Positions 33,555 through 41,961 are shown, counted from the first letter of the stretch. The stretch: 64,000 nucleotides of DNA from Paenibacillus sp. NEAU-GSW1 (GCF_009737085.1 NZ_WOVL01000006.1:1-64000); one strand, 5' to 3'. The notes: generated by a model not told the origin, from the sequence alone. Numbers and translations: made by a program.

Positions 33555-34130
33555 TTAGCTGTTAAAGCCCTTCGTTTCCCCTGTCCAGCCGCTCATTCCC
33601 GGCAGTACGTTATATACCTGTTCAAAACCGTTTGCGGCAAGCTTCTGGCAAGCCAAGTCGCTGCGTGTTCCCGTGCGGCATATGACATAAATTTCGCTTC
33701 CTTTGTCCAGCTCGCCTAGCCGAGTATCCAATTCACCGAGCGGGATCGATACAGCCCCGGGTATATGGTTGAACTGATGCTCCGCCGACTCCCTCACATC
33801 AAGGACGACAACCGGCTTTCCTTCTTGAAGTTTCTCGGTCAAAAATGCGTTGTTAACCGCATTCGCAAAGCGATGCTCTGCGCCGTCTTCTCCCGAGCTT
33901 TTGCGCAAGTAATGCTTCAAAACCTCGCCTTCTTCAATCGTGCCGATATATTGCTGCCCTGTGCTTTCCGCCCACGCCTGAATGTCCGCCTTCGAGCCTT
34001 TGTCCGTTGCCGCTACTTCCAATACTTGACCCGTTTCCAGGTCCTTCATCGCTTTTTTCGTCTTTACAATTGGCATAGGACATGCCAAGCCTTTCGCATC
34101 CAGCGTCACATCTGCTTTAATGGTTGTCAT
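33555..34130 (-). CDS. TusA-rhodanese fusion sulfurtransferase (CstA-like role)
   Basis: 191 aa from the ATG at 34130, with GGAGG 11 bases upstream (a TTG nearer the site is too close). The TusA domain (1-77) has the persulfide-carrying C17 in LDAKGLACPMPIVKTKKAM. The rhodanese domain (about 90-188) has the loop CRTGTRS in YVICRTGTRSDLACQKL. The fusion passes sulfane sulfur between protein thiols and resembles S. aureus CstA in combining TusA and rhodanese parts, without the DsrE part, which is a separate gene here. A CstR-type operator (34157-34170) lies directly upstream. Confidence 0.9.
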   Translation of the reverse strand: MTTIKADVTLDAKGLACPMPIVKTKKAMKDLETGQVLEVAATDKGSKADIQAWAESTGQQYIGTIEEGEVLKHYLRKSSGEDGAEHRFANAVNNAFLTEKLQEGKPVVVLDVRESAEHQFNHIPGAVSIPLGELDTRLGELDKGSEIYVICRTGTRSDLACQKLAANGFEQVYNVLPGMSGWTGETKGFNS

Positions 34131-34156
34131 AGATTGCAAGACCTCCGCTCTATAAT

Positions 34157-34170
34157 TACCCCATGGGGTA
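34157..34170. promoter_or_regulatory. CstR-type operator upstream of the TusA-rhodanese gene
   Basis: TACCCCATGGGGTA is a perfect 14-bp palindrome 27 bases before the start codon, one of four related sites in the locus. Confidence 0.75.
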
Positions 34171-34189
34171 TAAATTTATTTAAAAAAAA

Positions 34190-34675
34190 TTAGATGAACA
34201 GATTTACATTGCCTTCTTGAGCATCAGCTAAATAAGCCGCAACACCGGCATATTCGATATTGTCCAATAGCTCTTCTTTCTGTAGCCCCAGCAAATCCAT
34301 CGTCATTGTGCAGGCAACCAGCTTAATATCTTGTTCCTTCGCCATTTCGATCAATTGCGGAAGCGTCAGCGCATTATGCTTCTTGATCACATCTTTAATC
34401 ATTTTCGGCCCCATGCCAGCGAAATTCATATTGGAAAGGCCTAACTTATCGGCGCCGCGCGGCATCATTTTGCCAAACATTTTTTCCATAAATCCTTTTG
34501 GTTTCGGAAGCATCACTTCCTCGTCCTTGCGAAGCGTATTCAAGCCCCAAAACGTGTGGAAAATCGTCACTTCGTGATCATAAGCGGCAGCCCCGTTGGC
34601 AATAATATAAGCGGCCATAGCTTTGTCATAGTCACCGCTGAATAAAACGATAGTCGTTCTTTTTGTTTCCGTCAT
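34190..34675 (-). CDS. DsrE/DsrF/DrsH-like sulfur relay protein
   Basis: 161 aa. The fold is a Rossmann-like DsrE domain: TTIVLFSGDYDKAMAAYIIANGAAAYDHEVTIFHTFWGLN at the N-terminus and IKLVACTMTMDLLGLQKEEL towards the C-terminus, with C122 as the likely persulfide carrier. The middle (MLPKPKGFMEKMFGKMMPRGAD) is the insertion typical of the DsrE2 type. AGGAGG precedes the ATG. Its own CstR-type site lies at 34705-34720. Probably relays sulfur between the TusA proteins and the rhodanese enzymes. Confidence 0.9.
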   Translation of the reverse strand: MTETKRTTIVLFSGDYDKAMAAYIIANGAAAYDHEVTIFHTFWGLNTLRKDEEVMLPKPKGFMEKMFGKMMPRGADKLGLSNMNFAGMGPKMIKDVIKKHNALTLPQLIEMAKEQDIKLVACTMTMDLLGLQKEELLDNIEYAGVAAYLADAQEGNVNLFI

Positions 34676-34704
34676 TGTTGGAATGACCTCCTATTTGTGA
34701 TTGT

Positions 34705-34720
34705 ATACCCTAACGGGTAT
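34705..34720. promoter_or_regulatory. CstR-type operator upstream of the DsrE-like gene
   Basis: ATACCC-TAAC-GGGTAT, perfect 6+4+6 palindrome, 30 bases before the start codon. Confidence 0.78.
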
Positions 34721-34742
34721 TATTTAAGGCAAAAAAATATAA

Positions 34743-34970
34743 TTACCCTTTTTTCATCCAGAACGTAAGCACTTCACCGTCTTCTTTATGCTCCATCAGT
34801 TCGTTGCCGCTTGCTTTCGCCCATGCCGCCAAATCGTTTTTAGCGCCTTTGTCTGTTACTTGAATTTCTAACACCTGACCGGATTCCAATTCATTCATCG
34901 CTTTCTTCGTTCTTACGATCGGCATTGGACAAGCCAGCCCTTTTGCGTCTAATACTTTGTTTGCTTTCAT
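34743..34970 (-). CDS. tusA: TusA-like sulfur carrier protein
   Basis: 75 aa, the usual size. The CPxP motif with C14 (LDAKGLACPMPIVRTKKAM) carries a persulfide. The sequence is closely similar to the TusA half of the fusion gene downstream, implying an internal duplication within the locus. GGAGGTAATGAATA precedes the ATG and an operator-like palindrome lies at 34999-35016. Confidence 0.93.
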   Translation of the reverse strand: MKANKVLDAKGLACPMPIVRTKKAMNELESGQVLEIQVTDKGAKNDLAAWAKASGNELMEHKEDGEVLTFWMKKG

Positions 34971-34998
34971 TATTCATTACCTCCGAAATATTATTTTG

Positions 34999-35016
34999 TA
35001 TACCCATAGGGGTATA
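34999..35016. promoter_or_regulatory. CstR-type operator upstream of tusA
   Basis: TATACCC-ATAG-GGGTATA, perfect 7+4+7 palindrome, 28 bases before the tusA start. Confidence 0.8.
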
Positions 35017-35067
35017 TTAAACGATACAGAAAGGGGTGTCAACCCCTTTATTAATTAGTTGATCCGC

Positions 35068-35328
35068 TTATCTGCTTTTGACAAGCAAGTTAACAGCTTC
35101 AAGCACGAGCTTTTCCGTATCCTTGCCGTTTTCTTCTCCATGCTTTACACACTCTACCAGGTTAGAGCTGACGATTAATCCGATCGTGCGGTCGATCGCC
35201 GTTCTTGACGCTGAAAGCTGCGTAATGACTTCTTTACAGTCTTTGTTTTCTTCCATCATTTTCAGAATGCCCCGCAGCTGCCCTTCAATCCGTTTGATGC
35301 GATTTTTCATTTGATCGTTATAATCCAT
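35068..35328 (-). CDS. cstR: CsoR-family regulator of the CstR (persulfide-sensing) type
   Basis: 86 aa from the ATG at 35328, with AAAGGAGAG upstream; an 18-residue upstream extension is not supported. It is the all-helical CsoR/RcnR/FrmR fold (RIKRIEGQLRGILKMMEENKDCKEVITQLSASRTAIDRT). Cysteines stand at C31 and C60, the same numbers as in S. aureus CstR. The position four residues before C60, which is the copper-ligand histidine in CsoR, is asparagine (N56). This points to persulfide rather than copper sensing. Its neighbours are persulfide-handling enzymes, and four palindromes of the expected kind sit in the locus. Confidence 0.9.
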   Translation of the reverse strand: MDYNDQMKNRIKRIEGQLRGILKMMEENKDCKEVITQLSASRTAIDRTIGLIVSSNLVECVKHGEENGKDTEKLVLEAVNLLVKSR

Positions 35329-35372
35329 TCGGCTTCTCTCCTTTCTGAAACAGCTTGTTTCTGTCCTTATAA

Positions 35373-35390
35373 TATACCCCATAAGGTATA
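35373..35390. promoter_or_regulatory. CstR-type operator upstream of cstR (autoregulation)
   Basis: TATACC-CCATAA-GGTATA, 45 bases before the cstR start. It is weaker in the centre than the other three but keeps the ATACC/GGTAT arms. Confidence 0.7.
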
Positions 35391-35419
35391 TTGGTCAAAC
35401 GTAAAAAATGGTTGCTCCG

Positions 35420-36817
35420 TCATTTCAGCAGCTTCCGCACAAGCTCAAGCGTCCTCGCGCTATACGGAGGGAACAGCAGCGTTAAATGGATCTTGTTGCT
35501 TTTCTTCAATACGCTGCGCGCATGCGAGAAAGTCGAAAAGCTGAACCGGCCATGATAGGAGCCTATGCCGGAGCTGCCTACGCCGCCAAACGGCAATTCG
35601 GGATTGGCTAAATGCGTAATTGTATCGTTAATGCTGACGCCTCCCGATGATACCTCGGCCAGCACCTTTTGCTCCGTATGCTTGTTTGCCGTAAATAAAT
35701 ATAAGGCTAGCGGCTTTGCCAGCTTCTTGATTGATGCGATCGCATCATCCAAACGAGCGTAGCTTATTACAGGCAATATCGGGCCAAAAATTTCGTCCGC
35801 CATGGAAGCCGATTCCCATGTCGCAGCTGTCAAGGTCGGCTCAATCAAGCGGTTTTGCTCATCGGTATTGCCGCCATAAATGATTTCCGATTTGTCTTGA
35901 TCGAGAATGGCCTTCAAGCGGTGGAAATGCCTTGTGTTGACAATCCGCCCGAAATCGTTGCTTTGTGCAATATCAGTTCCGTAAAACTGCCGGATAGCGG
36001 CAATCATTTCGTTCAGCAACGGCTCCTTGACCGATTCGTGCACGAGCAAATAATCCGGCGCTACGCAGGTTTGCCCCGAATTAAGCATTTTCCCCCATAC
36101 GATCCGCTGCGCGGCAATCTTCAGATTAGCGCTCTCATCTACAATGACCGGACTTTTCCCGCCCAGCTCCAAAGTAACCGGTACGAGGTTTTTCGCGGCC
36201 GCCGCCATTACAATTTTGCCAACCGGAACGCTTCCCGTGAAAAAAATATAATCAAAAGACGCATGAAAAAGCGACGTATTCGTTTCTACCCCGCCTTGTA
36301 CCGTGCGAACATAAGAGGAGTCAAATGTCGCTTCAATCATTTCCTTGATGACGCCAGCTGTGTTCGGCACAAGCTCGGACGGCTTCAGCACCGCACCGTT
36401 CCCGGCGGCTATCGCGCCAACGAGCGGCTCGATAAGCAATTGAAACGGATAATTGTAAGGCCCGATGATTAGTACGGTACCGTATGGCTCGTAAATTATC
36501 GAGCTTTTCGCAGGCTGCAGATAGATTGGCGTTGCCGCCCGTTTCGGCTTGGCCCATTTGCGGATATGCTTGATCGTATGCCGGATGCTGCTAAGCACGA
36601 ACCCAACTTCAGATGTATAGGTCTCGAAAGGATGCTTGCCGAGATCCAATCGCAAAGCTTCATTAATACGATCTTCAAAGCGTAATATGCCCGCTCTTAG
36701 CTTCTTCAATTGTTCGATTCGAAAATCGATGCTGAGTGTCTGTTTTGAATAAAAAAAACGGCGATGCTCCTCCAGCAAACGATCGACATCAGCAGGCTGC
36801 AATTCAATCGGGCTCAT
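35420..36817 (-). CDS. Aldehyde dehydrogenase family protein (class 3-like, YwdH type)
   Basis: 465 aa. NAD(P)-dependent aldehyde oxidation is indicated by IGPYNYPFQLLIEPLVGAIAAGN, FFTGSVPVGKIV, catalytic glutamate in LELGGKSPVIVD, catalytic cysteine in GQTCVAPDY, and ELPFGGVGSSGIGSYHG near the C-terminus. The short length and the hydrophobic C-terminal tail (KIHLTLLFPPYSARTLELV) fit class 3 enzymes, which often act on fatty or aromatic aldehydes at membranes. AAAGGAACG precedes the ATG. Single gene. Confidence 0.92.
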   Translation of the reverse strand: MSPIELQPADVDRLLEEHRRFFYSKQTLSIDFRIEQLKKLRAGILRFEDRINEALRLDLGKHPFETYTSEVGFVLSSIRHTIKHIRKWAKPKRAATPIYLQPAKSSIIYEPYGTVLIIGPYNYPFQLLIEPLVGAIAAGNGAVLKPSELVPNTAGVIKEMIEATFDSSYVRTVQGGVETNTSLFHASFDYIFFTGSVPVGKIVMAAAAKNLVPVTLELGGKSPVIVDESANLKIAAQRIVWGKMLNSGQTCVAPDYLLVHESVKEPLLNEMIAAIRQFYGTDIAQSNDFGRIVNTRHFHRLKAILDQDKSEIIYGGNTDEQNRLIEPTLTAATWESASMADEIFGPILPVISYARLDDAIASIKKLAKPLALYLFTANKHTEQKVLAEVSSGGVSINDTITHLANPELPFGGVGSSGIGSYHGRFSFSTFSHARSVLKKSNKIHLTLLFPPYSARTLELVRKLLK

Positions 36818-37026
36818 AATATCGTTCCTTTCCCTATCCGACTATTTGAATGGAGTTCAAAGTGGCATGAATGCTATTGAAGCCTTTTTGCTCATTGTCG
36901 AACATTTAGTCAAATTTTGCAATAACACCCTTTGTGCGAATTTACAATAATATGAAATTGCAGAGAAACCAAATGGACTTTCGCATCGTATATACTTGTA
37001 TCACCTAATTAAGGGGGAATTTTTTC

Positions 37027-37800
37027 ATGTCCATGTTCAAAAAAATGCTTGCCAGCGTCGGAATCGGCGCAGCGAAAGTCGATTTGCTGATCAACGATTC
37101 ATCCATTGCCGCAGGCGATTATGTTTCAGGCGTCGTTCGCATTGAAGGCGGACGGGTAAATCAAGAGGTGGATGACGTTTATGCTTTTATTAAAACTAGG
37201 TACATAAGAGAACATAACGATACGAAGGTTCATCATGATGCGGTAATAGCGAAATATTTATTGGCGGGCAAGTTCACGGTAGAAGCGGGTCGGGTATACG
37301 AATTCCCGGTTAGCTTTCAAATACCGGTCAATACGCCGGCAACAATTAACCGTACGCCAGTGTGGATTCAAACCGGCCTGGACATTAAGGATGCTGCCGA
37401 CCCTGGCGATCAGGATTATTTGCAAGTATCGCCGCATCCTCACTCGGAAATCGTGCTGGAAGCCGTTGAACAGCTAGGCTTTACATTGCGTGAAGTAACT
37501 TGCGAATACGCGCCGCGTCTTGGACAGGGATTGCCGTTCGTACAAGAATTCGAATTTGTACCGAGAGGCCAATTCCGCGGCGAACTTGATGAATTGGAAA
37601 TCATATTCCACCCATCCGAGCACGGCCTCGAATTGCTCATTCAGATCGACCGCAAGGTTCGCGGGCTTTCTAGCTTCTTCTCCGAAATGATGGAAACGGA
37701 TGAAAGCCTCGTCCATTACACATTGGAAAAAGCCGATCTCCAGCAAGGCGCAAGCGCAATTGCGCGAGACTTGTCTAATCTCATTCGCCGTTACGTGTAA
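37027..37800 (+). CDS. spo0M: Sporulation-control protein Spo0M
   Basis: 257 aa, the size of B. subtilis Spo0M. The arrestin-like fold family is seen from MFKKMLASVGIGAAKVDLLIND, AGDYVSGVVRIEGG, FPVSFQIPVNTP, PVWIQTGLDIKDAADPGDQDYL and the C-terminal helices. Spo0M influences early sporulation and cytokinesis. GGGGGAA precedes the ATG. I could not find a convincing sigma-H promoter in the 208 bases upstream. Confidence 0.93.
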   Translation: MSMFKKMLASVGIGAAKVDLLINDSSIAAGDYVSGVVRIEGGRVNQEVDDVYAFIKTRYIREHNDTKVHHDAVIAKYLLAGKFTVEAGRVYEFPVSFQIPVNTPATINRTPVWIQTGLDIKDAADPGDQDYLQVSPHPHSEIVLEAVEQLGFTLREVTCEYAPRLGQGLPFVQEFEFVPRGQFRGELDELEIIFHPSEHGLELLIQIDRKVRGLSSFFSEMMETDESLVHYTLEKADLQQGASAIARDLSNLIRRYV

Positions 37801-37832
37801 TTATTGAAATCATTGTCGAGCAGGCTCGCAAT

Positions 37833-37866
37833 AAAAGGTGTCTCCGTGAGCGGGGACACCTTTTTT
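37833..37866. terminator. Bidirectional terminator between spo0M and the Tet(M)-like gene
   Basis: AAAAGGTGTC (37833-37842) pairs with GACACCTTTT (37855-37864), with CCG/CGG in the loop; T residues on both strands. The minus-strand gene ends at 37869. Confidence 0.9.
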
Positions 37867-37868
37867 GT

Positions 37869-39869
37869 CTAACCGTTGTTAATGATTTCAGCGTGCATCA
37901 ATGCTTCCGCTTCATCCCATCGAACGCTGAAACCTTTCCCCTTCGCGCAAAAAATGGACGTCGACGTATAGCCCGGATCGGCGTTTTTATCATACTTTTT
38001 CTCCGCAATGACGGCTTCAAACGGCTGGCAAAGCTGATAGCCGCTAAACGTTAGCGAAATGCTTCCCTTCCCTTTTGTGTAAGCGGCCAGCTCTGCGCTA
38101 TATGCCATCATCGCCGCAACAGGAGCCTCTCCTCTCACGACCGCGAACTCGCCATCCATTTCCGGCGGCTCCATCGTTCCTCGAGCAAATTGTATATCGG
38201 CGAGCACTTTTCCGATTTGCTCCGTATGAACTTTGATTTGATACGCATAAAACGGCTCAAGAAGACGATTGTCCGCTTTCTCCAGCCCTTGCCGCAACGC
38301 TCGCAGCGCCGCTTCCCTGAAATCGCCGCCGCTAGTATGTTTGTTATGAGCCCGTCCTGTTATGAGGGTAACGACAATATCGGCAATCGGCGATCCCGTT
38401 AACAATCCGCGATGATCCTTCTCCATGAGATGCTGCTCAATCAAATGCTGATAGCCGATGTTTAAATCGTCTACATGGCATTCGTTTTTAAACGTAATCC
38501 CGCTGTTTCTCGGTCCTGGCTCAAGCTTCAAATGAACTTCCGCATAATGGCCCAAAGGCTCGAAATGACCGTACCCGTATGTTGGACTCATTATCGTTTC
38601 CTTATATAAAATTTCCGGCGCCCCAAAGGTCGCCGAGAATCCAAACCGGCTGCTTACAATTTGCTCCAGCACCTCAAGCTGGATCGCTCCCATGACATGA
38701 ACAAGAAGCTCTTGCAGCGCTTCGTCCCAAACAACGCCAAGCGAAGGGTCCTCCGCTTCGAGCAGCCGAAAGCAGCGATTGGCCTCTTTCACCGAAACGG
38801 CTGGATCGACAAATACTTTCGCTTTAAGCGCAGGAACGAGCTCATATACCGAGCGTTCATGCTGCATATCGCCAAGTCCGTCTCCCGGAGCGGCCGCGGA
38901 TATGCCGGTTAAAGCGACAAGCTGGCCGGCTTCCGCATAATCAATGGAACTAAACTTCTCTCCGCTATATATCCGTATCGACGTTACTTTTTCCGATCTT
39001 TTCTCTCCGCGATTGTCGATGAATTCGATCTCGTCCCGTACATTCAGCTTGCCTTGAAGCAGTTTTACGAATGTCAGACGCGTGCCCTGCAGCTCGTGGC
39101 GTATTTTGTATACCCGTGCGGCGAACCGATTTTCTCGCTTCGCTGCATATTCCGTTAGAGTCAGCAGCTCCATGTTAGCGATAAATTCAGCAATTCCCCG
39201 ATCAAGCAATGCTGACCCGGACATGACCGGAAATAAGTTGCCGCGTTGCATCGATTGGAAGATGCTATGGATCGCCGATTCATTCGTCGTATTGCCTTCA
39301 AGGTAGCTTTCCAGCAGCGCATCATCCCGTTCTGCTGCAAAGGCAAGTACAGCTTCTGGGACACCGTCTGCCAAGTTGCCGAACAAATCAATGGCATCGG
39401 GAGTTAACGTTTTTCGAATTTGACCTAGAACGGCAGCCGGATCAGCGCCTTCGCGATCGACTTTATTGATAAAGAACAGTGTTGGTATACGCCGTTTGCG
39501 CAGCAGGCCCCACACCGTTTCCGTATGGCTCTCTATCCCTTCAACAGCGCTAATGATGATGACGGCGTAGTCCATCGCTTGCAGCGCTCGTTCCATTTCG
39601 GCAGAAAAGTCGACATGCCCCGGCGTATCCATGATTACGTACTCCGATTGCCCGCAGCGCATGACTGCTTGATCGGCAAAGATCGTAATGCCGCGCGCCC
39701 GCTCCAGCTCATGGCTGTCGAGAAAAGCGTCTTTGTGGTCGACTCTGCCGCGGCTCCGAATACTGCTTGTATGGTAAAGCAGCTGCTCGGCAAAAGTCGT
39801 TTTCCCCGCGTCAACATGTGCGAGCAAGCCGATCGTTTTGTACATTTTCATCTCTGTCTGAACGTTCAT
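37869..39869 (-). CDS. Translation-factor GTPase, Tet(M)-like ribosomal protection family
   Basis: 666 aa. The EF-G-like GTPase has G1 AHVDAGKTT, G2 GITI, G3 DTPGHVDF and G4 NKVD. Domains II to V follow, and the C-terminus ends in QLCQPFEAVIAEKKYDKNADPGYTSTSIFCAKGKGFSVRWDEA, the region that in Tet(M)/Tet(O) reaches the decoding site and displaces tetracycline. Chromosomal relatives in Bacilli are common and not always resistance genes. GGGAAG lies 8 bases before the first ATG; a later ATG (M9, MYKTIGLLAHVD) is a possible alternative. It is followed upstream by ybaK after 28 bases. Confidence 0.88.
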   Translation of the reverse strand: MNVQTEMKMYKTIGLLAHVDAGKTTFAEQLLYHTSSIRSRGRVDHKDAFLDSHELERARGITIFADQAVMRCGQSEYVIMDTPGHVDFSAEMERALQAMDYAVIIISAVEGIESHTETVWGLLRKRRIPTLFFINKVDREGADPAAVLGQIRKTLTPDAIDLFGNLADGVPEAVLAFAAERDDALLESYLEGNTTNESAIHSIFQSMQRGNLFPVMSGSALLDRGIAEFIANMELLTLTEYAAKRENRFAARVYKIRHELQGTRLTFVKLLQGKLNVRDEIEFIDNRGEKRSEKVTSIRIYSGEKFSSIDYAEAGQLVALTGISAAAPGDGLGDMQHERSVYELVPALKAKVFVDPAVSVKEANRCFRLLEAEDPSLGVVWDEALQELLVHVMGAIQLEVLEQIVSSRFGFSATFGAPEILYKETIMSPTYGYGHFEPLGHYAEVHLKLEPGPRNSGITFKNECHVDDLNIGYQHLIEQHLMEKDHRGLLTGSPIADIVVTLITGRAHNKHTSGGDFREAALRALRQGLEKADNRLLEPFYAYQIKVHTEQIGKVLADIQFARGTMEPPEMDGEFAVVRGEAPVAAMMAYSAELAAYTKGKGSISLTFSGYQLCQPFEAVIAEKKYDKNADPGYTSTSIFCAKGKGFSVRWDEAEALMHAEIINNG

Positions 39870-39897
39870 TAGCTGATCACTTCCCTAAACCATTCCG

Positions 39898-40380
39898 TTA
39901 TTCAGATGCTTTGACAAGCGGCGCGAACTCCGCTGACACTTGCTCCGCAAGCATTGAAGGCACTAGCTCCATTTGCGTGCCTAACCTTCCGGCGCTCACA
40001 ATTATCGTTTCCAGCGCAGCGGCACTGCTGTCGATATAAGTCGGATACAGCTTCTTCATCCCTACCGGCGAACAGCCGCCTCTAATATAGCCGGTCCATT
40101 TCAGCAGCTCTTTAACCGGCAGCATTTCGATCTTTTTCACGCCTGCCATTTTTGCCGCGGCCTTTAGATCAAGTTCTTCGGCAATAGGAATGACAAATAT
40201 GTACAAGCTATTGCCGTGATGCGTGACGAGCGTTTTGAAAACCGCGCTTGGCGGCTTGCCGATTTTTTCTGCCACTGCGATTCCGTGAACTTCGCCGTTC
40301 TCATGATCAAATGTAAAAATGCGATAGCTGACTTGCGCTTTATCAAGCATGCGCATCGCATTCGTTTTCGTTTCCGCCAC
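39898..40380 (-). CDS. ybaK: Aminoacyl-tRNA deacylase YbaK family
   Basis: 160 aa from a GTG, with AGGAG about 9 bases upstream. The YbaK/EbsC domain is seen in KTNAMRMLDKAQVSYRIFTFDHE, GKPPSAVFKTLVTH, and the catalytic-loop block GYIRGGCSPVGMKKLYPTYIDSSA. The enzyme removes wrongly attached Cys from tRNA(Pro). It lies upstream of the Tet(M)-like gene on the same strand, gap 28 bases, so the two are probably cotranscribed; both act in translation. Confidence 0.92.
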   Translation of the reverse strand: MAETKTNAMRMLDKAQVSYRIFTFDHENGEVHGIAVAEKIGKPPSAVFKTLVTHHGNSLYIFVIPIAEELDLKAAAKMAGVKKIEMLPVKELLKWTGYIRGGCSPVGMKKLYPTYIDSSAAALETIIVSAGRLGTQMELVPSMLAEQVSAEFAPLVKASE

Positions 40381-40532
40381 CTTGCACGACTCCTATCTTA
40401 AACTTGAATGCTCCGAAAAATGTTCAAGCGAGTATAATTCATAAATTTTCAACATTGCGCAATATTTGAAATACCGTATGGACATGCTACAATGATATCG
40501 TTAATGACATAATAATCCAAGGAGTGAGTTTG

Positions 40533-40946
40533 ATGTCGCTGGATGTTTACTTGAATTTTAACGGAAATACGCGCGAAGCGGTGCTCTTTTATGCAGAAGT
40601 GTTCGGTACGGAACCACCGCAAATTATGACGTTTGGCGAAACGCCGCAAGATCCAAGCTACCCGCTTCCGGAAGAAGCGAAAAATTTGGTTATGCATACG
40701 AGACTCAACATTCTCGGCAGCAACGTCATGTTCTCCGACGTCTTCCCAGGTATGCCGTTTACTGCCGGCAACAACATCAGCCTCTCCGTCGTCAGCCAAA
40801 ACTTGGAAGAAGTCCAGTCGCTGTTTCACAAGCTCAAAGAAGGCGGCAATATCCGCATGGAGCTGCAAGAAACGTTCTGGAGCAAATGTTATGGCAGCTT
40901 GACGGACAAATTCGGCATCGAATGGCAGTTCAACTTCGGCGAATAA
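40533..40946 (+). CDS. PhnB-like VOC family protein
   Basis: 137 aa from the ATG at 40533, with GGAG 8 bases upstream; a GTG nine bases earlier sits inside that site. The sequence VYLNFNGNTREAVLFYAEVFGTEPPQIMTFGE..., NLVMHTRLNILGSNVMFSDVFPG..., WSKCYGSLTDKFGIEWQFNF is the 3-demethylubiquinone-methyltransferase-like/PhnB branch of the glyoxalase fold. Function is not established for this branch. Own terminator downstream. Confidence 0.88.
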   Translation: MSLDVYLNFNGNTREAVLFYAEVFGTEPPQIMTFGETPQDPSYPLPEEAKNLVMHTRLNILGSNVMFSDVFPGMPFTAGNNISLSVVSQNLEEVQSLFHKLKEGGNIRMELQETFWSKCYGSLTDKFGIEWQFNFGE

Positions 40947-40970
40947 CCTTATTTATTAGTAAGACCAAAC

Positions 40971-41037
40971 AAGCCCCGGTCAATCTGTGCAACGACGAAA
41001 GCTCGCTGCGCAGATCAAGCCCGCGGGCTTTTTTTTC
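40971..41037 (+). terminator. Rho-independent terminator of the PhnB-like gene
   Basis: AAGCCC (40971-40976) pairs with GGGCTT, and the long loop holds a second stem ATCTGTGC/GCGCAGAT; eight T residues follow. Confidence 0.8.
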
Positions 41038-41099
41038 GCATCCTGCGCCGTTTTAGTGTAATATAGTTTTATTACATCAATAGGAGCTGTTTGAACGAT

Positions 41100-41570
41100 A
41101 TGGCGAACGAAGAAGTAATTTTAACCGCTGAAGGCTTGGCCAAGCTGGAACAAGAGCTCGAAGAGCTTAAAACCGTCAAGCGTGCGGAGCTTGCGCAACG
41201 TCTGAAGGTAGCGATTAGCTACGGCGATTTGAAAGAAAACAGCGAATACCATTCCGCAAAAGACGATCAAGCGTTTATGGAAACCCGCATACAAACAATC
41301 GAGCGCATGCTGAAAAAAGCTCGTGTCGTCAGCAACTCGGATACATCAAAAGTACAAATTGGCTCCGTCGTCGTCCTGAACGATATCGAAATGGCGGAAA
41401 AAATCGAATACCGGCTGGTCGGCCCTGCTGAAGCAGACGTATTCGACAACAAAATCTCGTATGAAAGCCCGCTCGGCGTCGCCCTGATCGGCAAATCGGT
41501 AGGCGATACAATTAGCGTATCCGCTCCGGTAGGCGTCATCAAATATGAACTGCTGGAAATTAAAGCGTAA
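41100..41570 (+). CDS. greA: Transcription elongation factor GreA
   Basis: 156 aa from the ATG at 41100. The N-terminal antiparallel coiled coil (ILTAEGLAKLEQELEELKTVKRAEL...GDLKENSEYHSAKDDQAFMETRIQTIERML) carries the acidic tip residues (D, E in GDLKENSEY) that reach into the RNA polymerase secondary channel. The FKBP-like C-terminal domain ends with SPLGVALIGKSVGDTISVSAPVG. It helps restart backtracked polymerase. A TTG nine bases upstream is too near the GGAG site. Confidence 0.95.
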   Translation: MANEEVILTAEGLAKLEQELEELKTVKRAELAQRLKVAISYGDLKENSEYHSAKDDQAFMETRIQTIERMLKKARVVSNSDTSKVQIGSVVVLNDIEMAEKIEYRLVGPAEADVFDNKISYESPLGVALIGKSVGDTISVSAPVGVIKYELLEIKA

Positions 41571-41584
41571 CAGCTCAGCTAGCG

Positions 41585-41643
41585 AAAAAACCTGTCTTTT
41601 TGTAATGGAAGCCGTAGACTCCATTGCAAGGACAGGTTTTTTT
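41585..41643 (+). terminator. Rho-independent terminator of greA
   Basis: AAAAAACCTGTC (41585-41596) pairs with GACAGGTTTTTT (41631-41642), with a second stem AATGGA/TCCATT in the loop. Confidence 0.9.
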
Positions 41644-41719
41644 GTGTCTGTTCAATGTTTGGACCGATGAGCGAAGTGACGTTCGCTCATAAAGAAATTG
41701 ATTTCGCTAACTGTGATTA
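41644..41719. repeat. Hairpins of the TTAGCGAA family downstream of greA
   Basis: ATGAGCGAA-GTGACG-TTCGCTCAT and TTCGCTAA-CTGTGA-TTAGCGAA are two perfect palindromes with 6-base loops, the start of a hairpin-rich intergenic region with no gene. Confidence 0.6.
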
Positions 41720-41934
41720 GCGAAGCCGCTTCGCAATTTTACGAAGCTATCTTCGTTATTTGTAAGGAATACGAAGAGTTATGTGCAGTTAGCGAATCGC
41801 TGTTCGCTAATAAGGAACTTCCGTTCTCCGTTAGCGAACAACGATTCGTTAATCGAGCTGCTCCAACCGTTCTCTGCAAAATTAGCGAATACTAGTTCCT
41901 TATAAAGCGAAGCAGGTTCGTTAACAATAGGTGT
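41720..41934. repeat. Direct repeat, copy A (about 215 bp), hairpin rich
   Basis: From GCGAAGCCGCTTCGC to GTTCGTTAA the sequence recurs at 42215-42419 with scattered substitutions and small indels. Inside are palindromes GCGAAG/CTTCGC, CGAAG/CTTCG and TTAGCGAA-TCGCTG-TTCGCTAA. A 65-codon frame here and a 68-codon frame in copy B share most residues but have no ribosome binding site, so I do not call them genes. Confidence 0.8.
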
Positions 41935-41961
41935 GCTATATGTACGCTGGATGGATATGTG

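Noticed and set aside
41698..41895. Small ORF in direct repeat copy A (and its partner at 42184-42390)
   Set aside because: No ribosome binding site, different N-termini, and the sequence is explained by hairpin repeats; kept only as part of the repeat finding.
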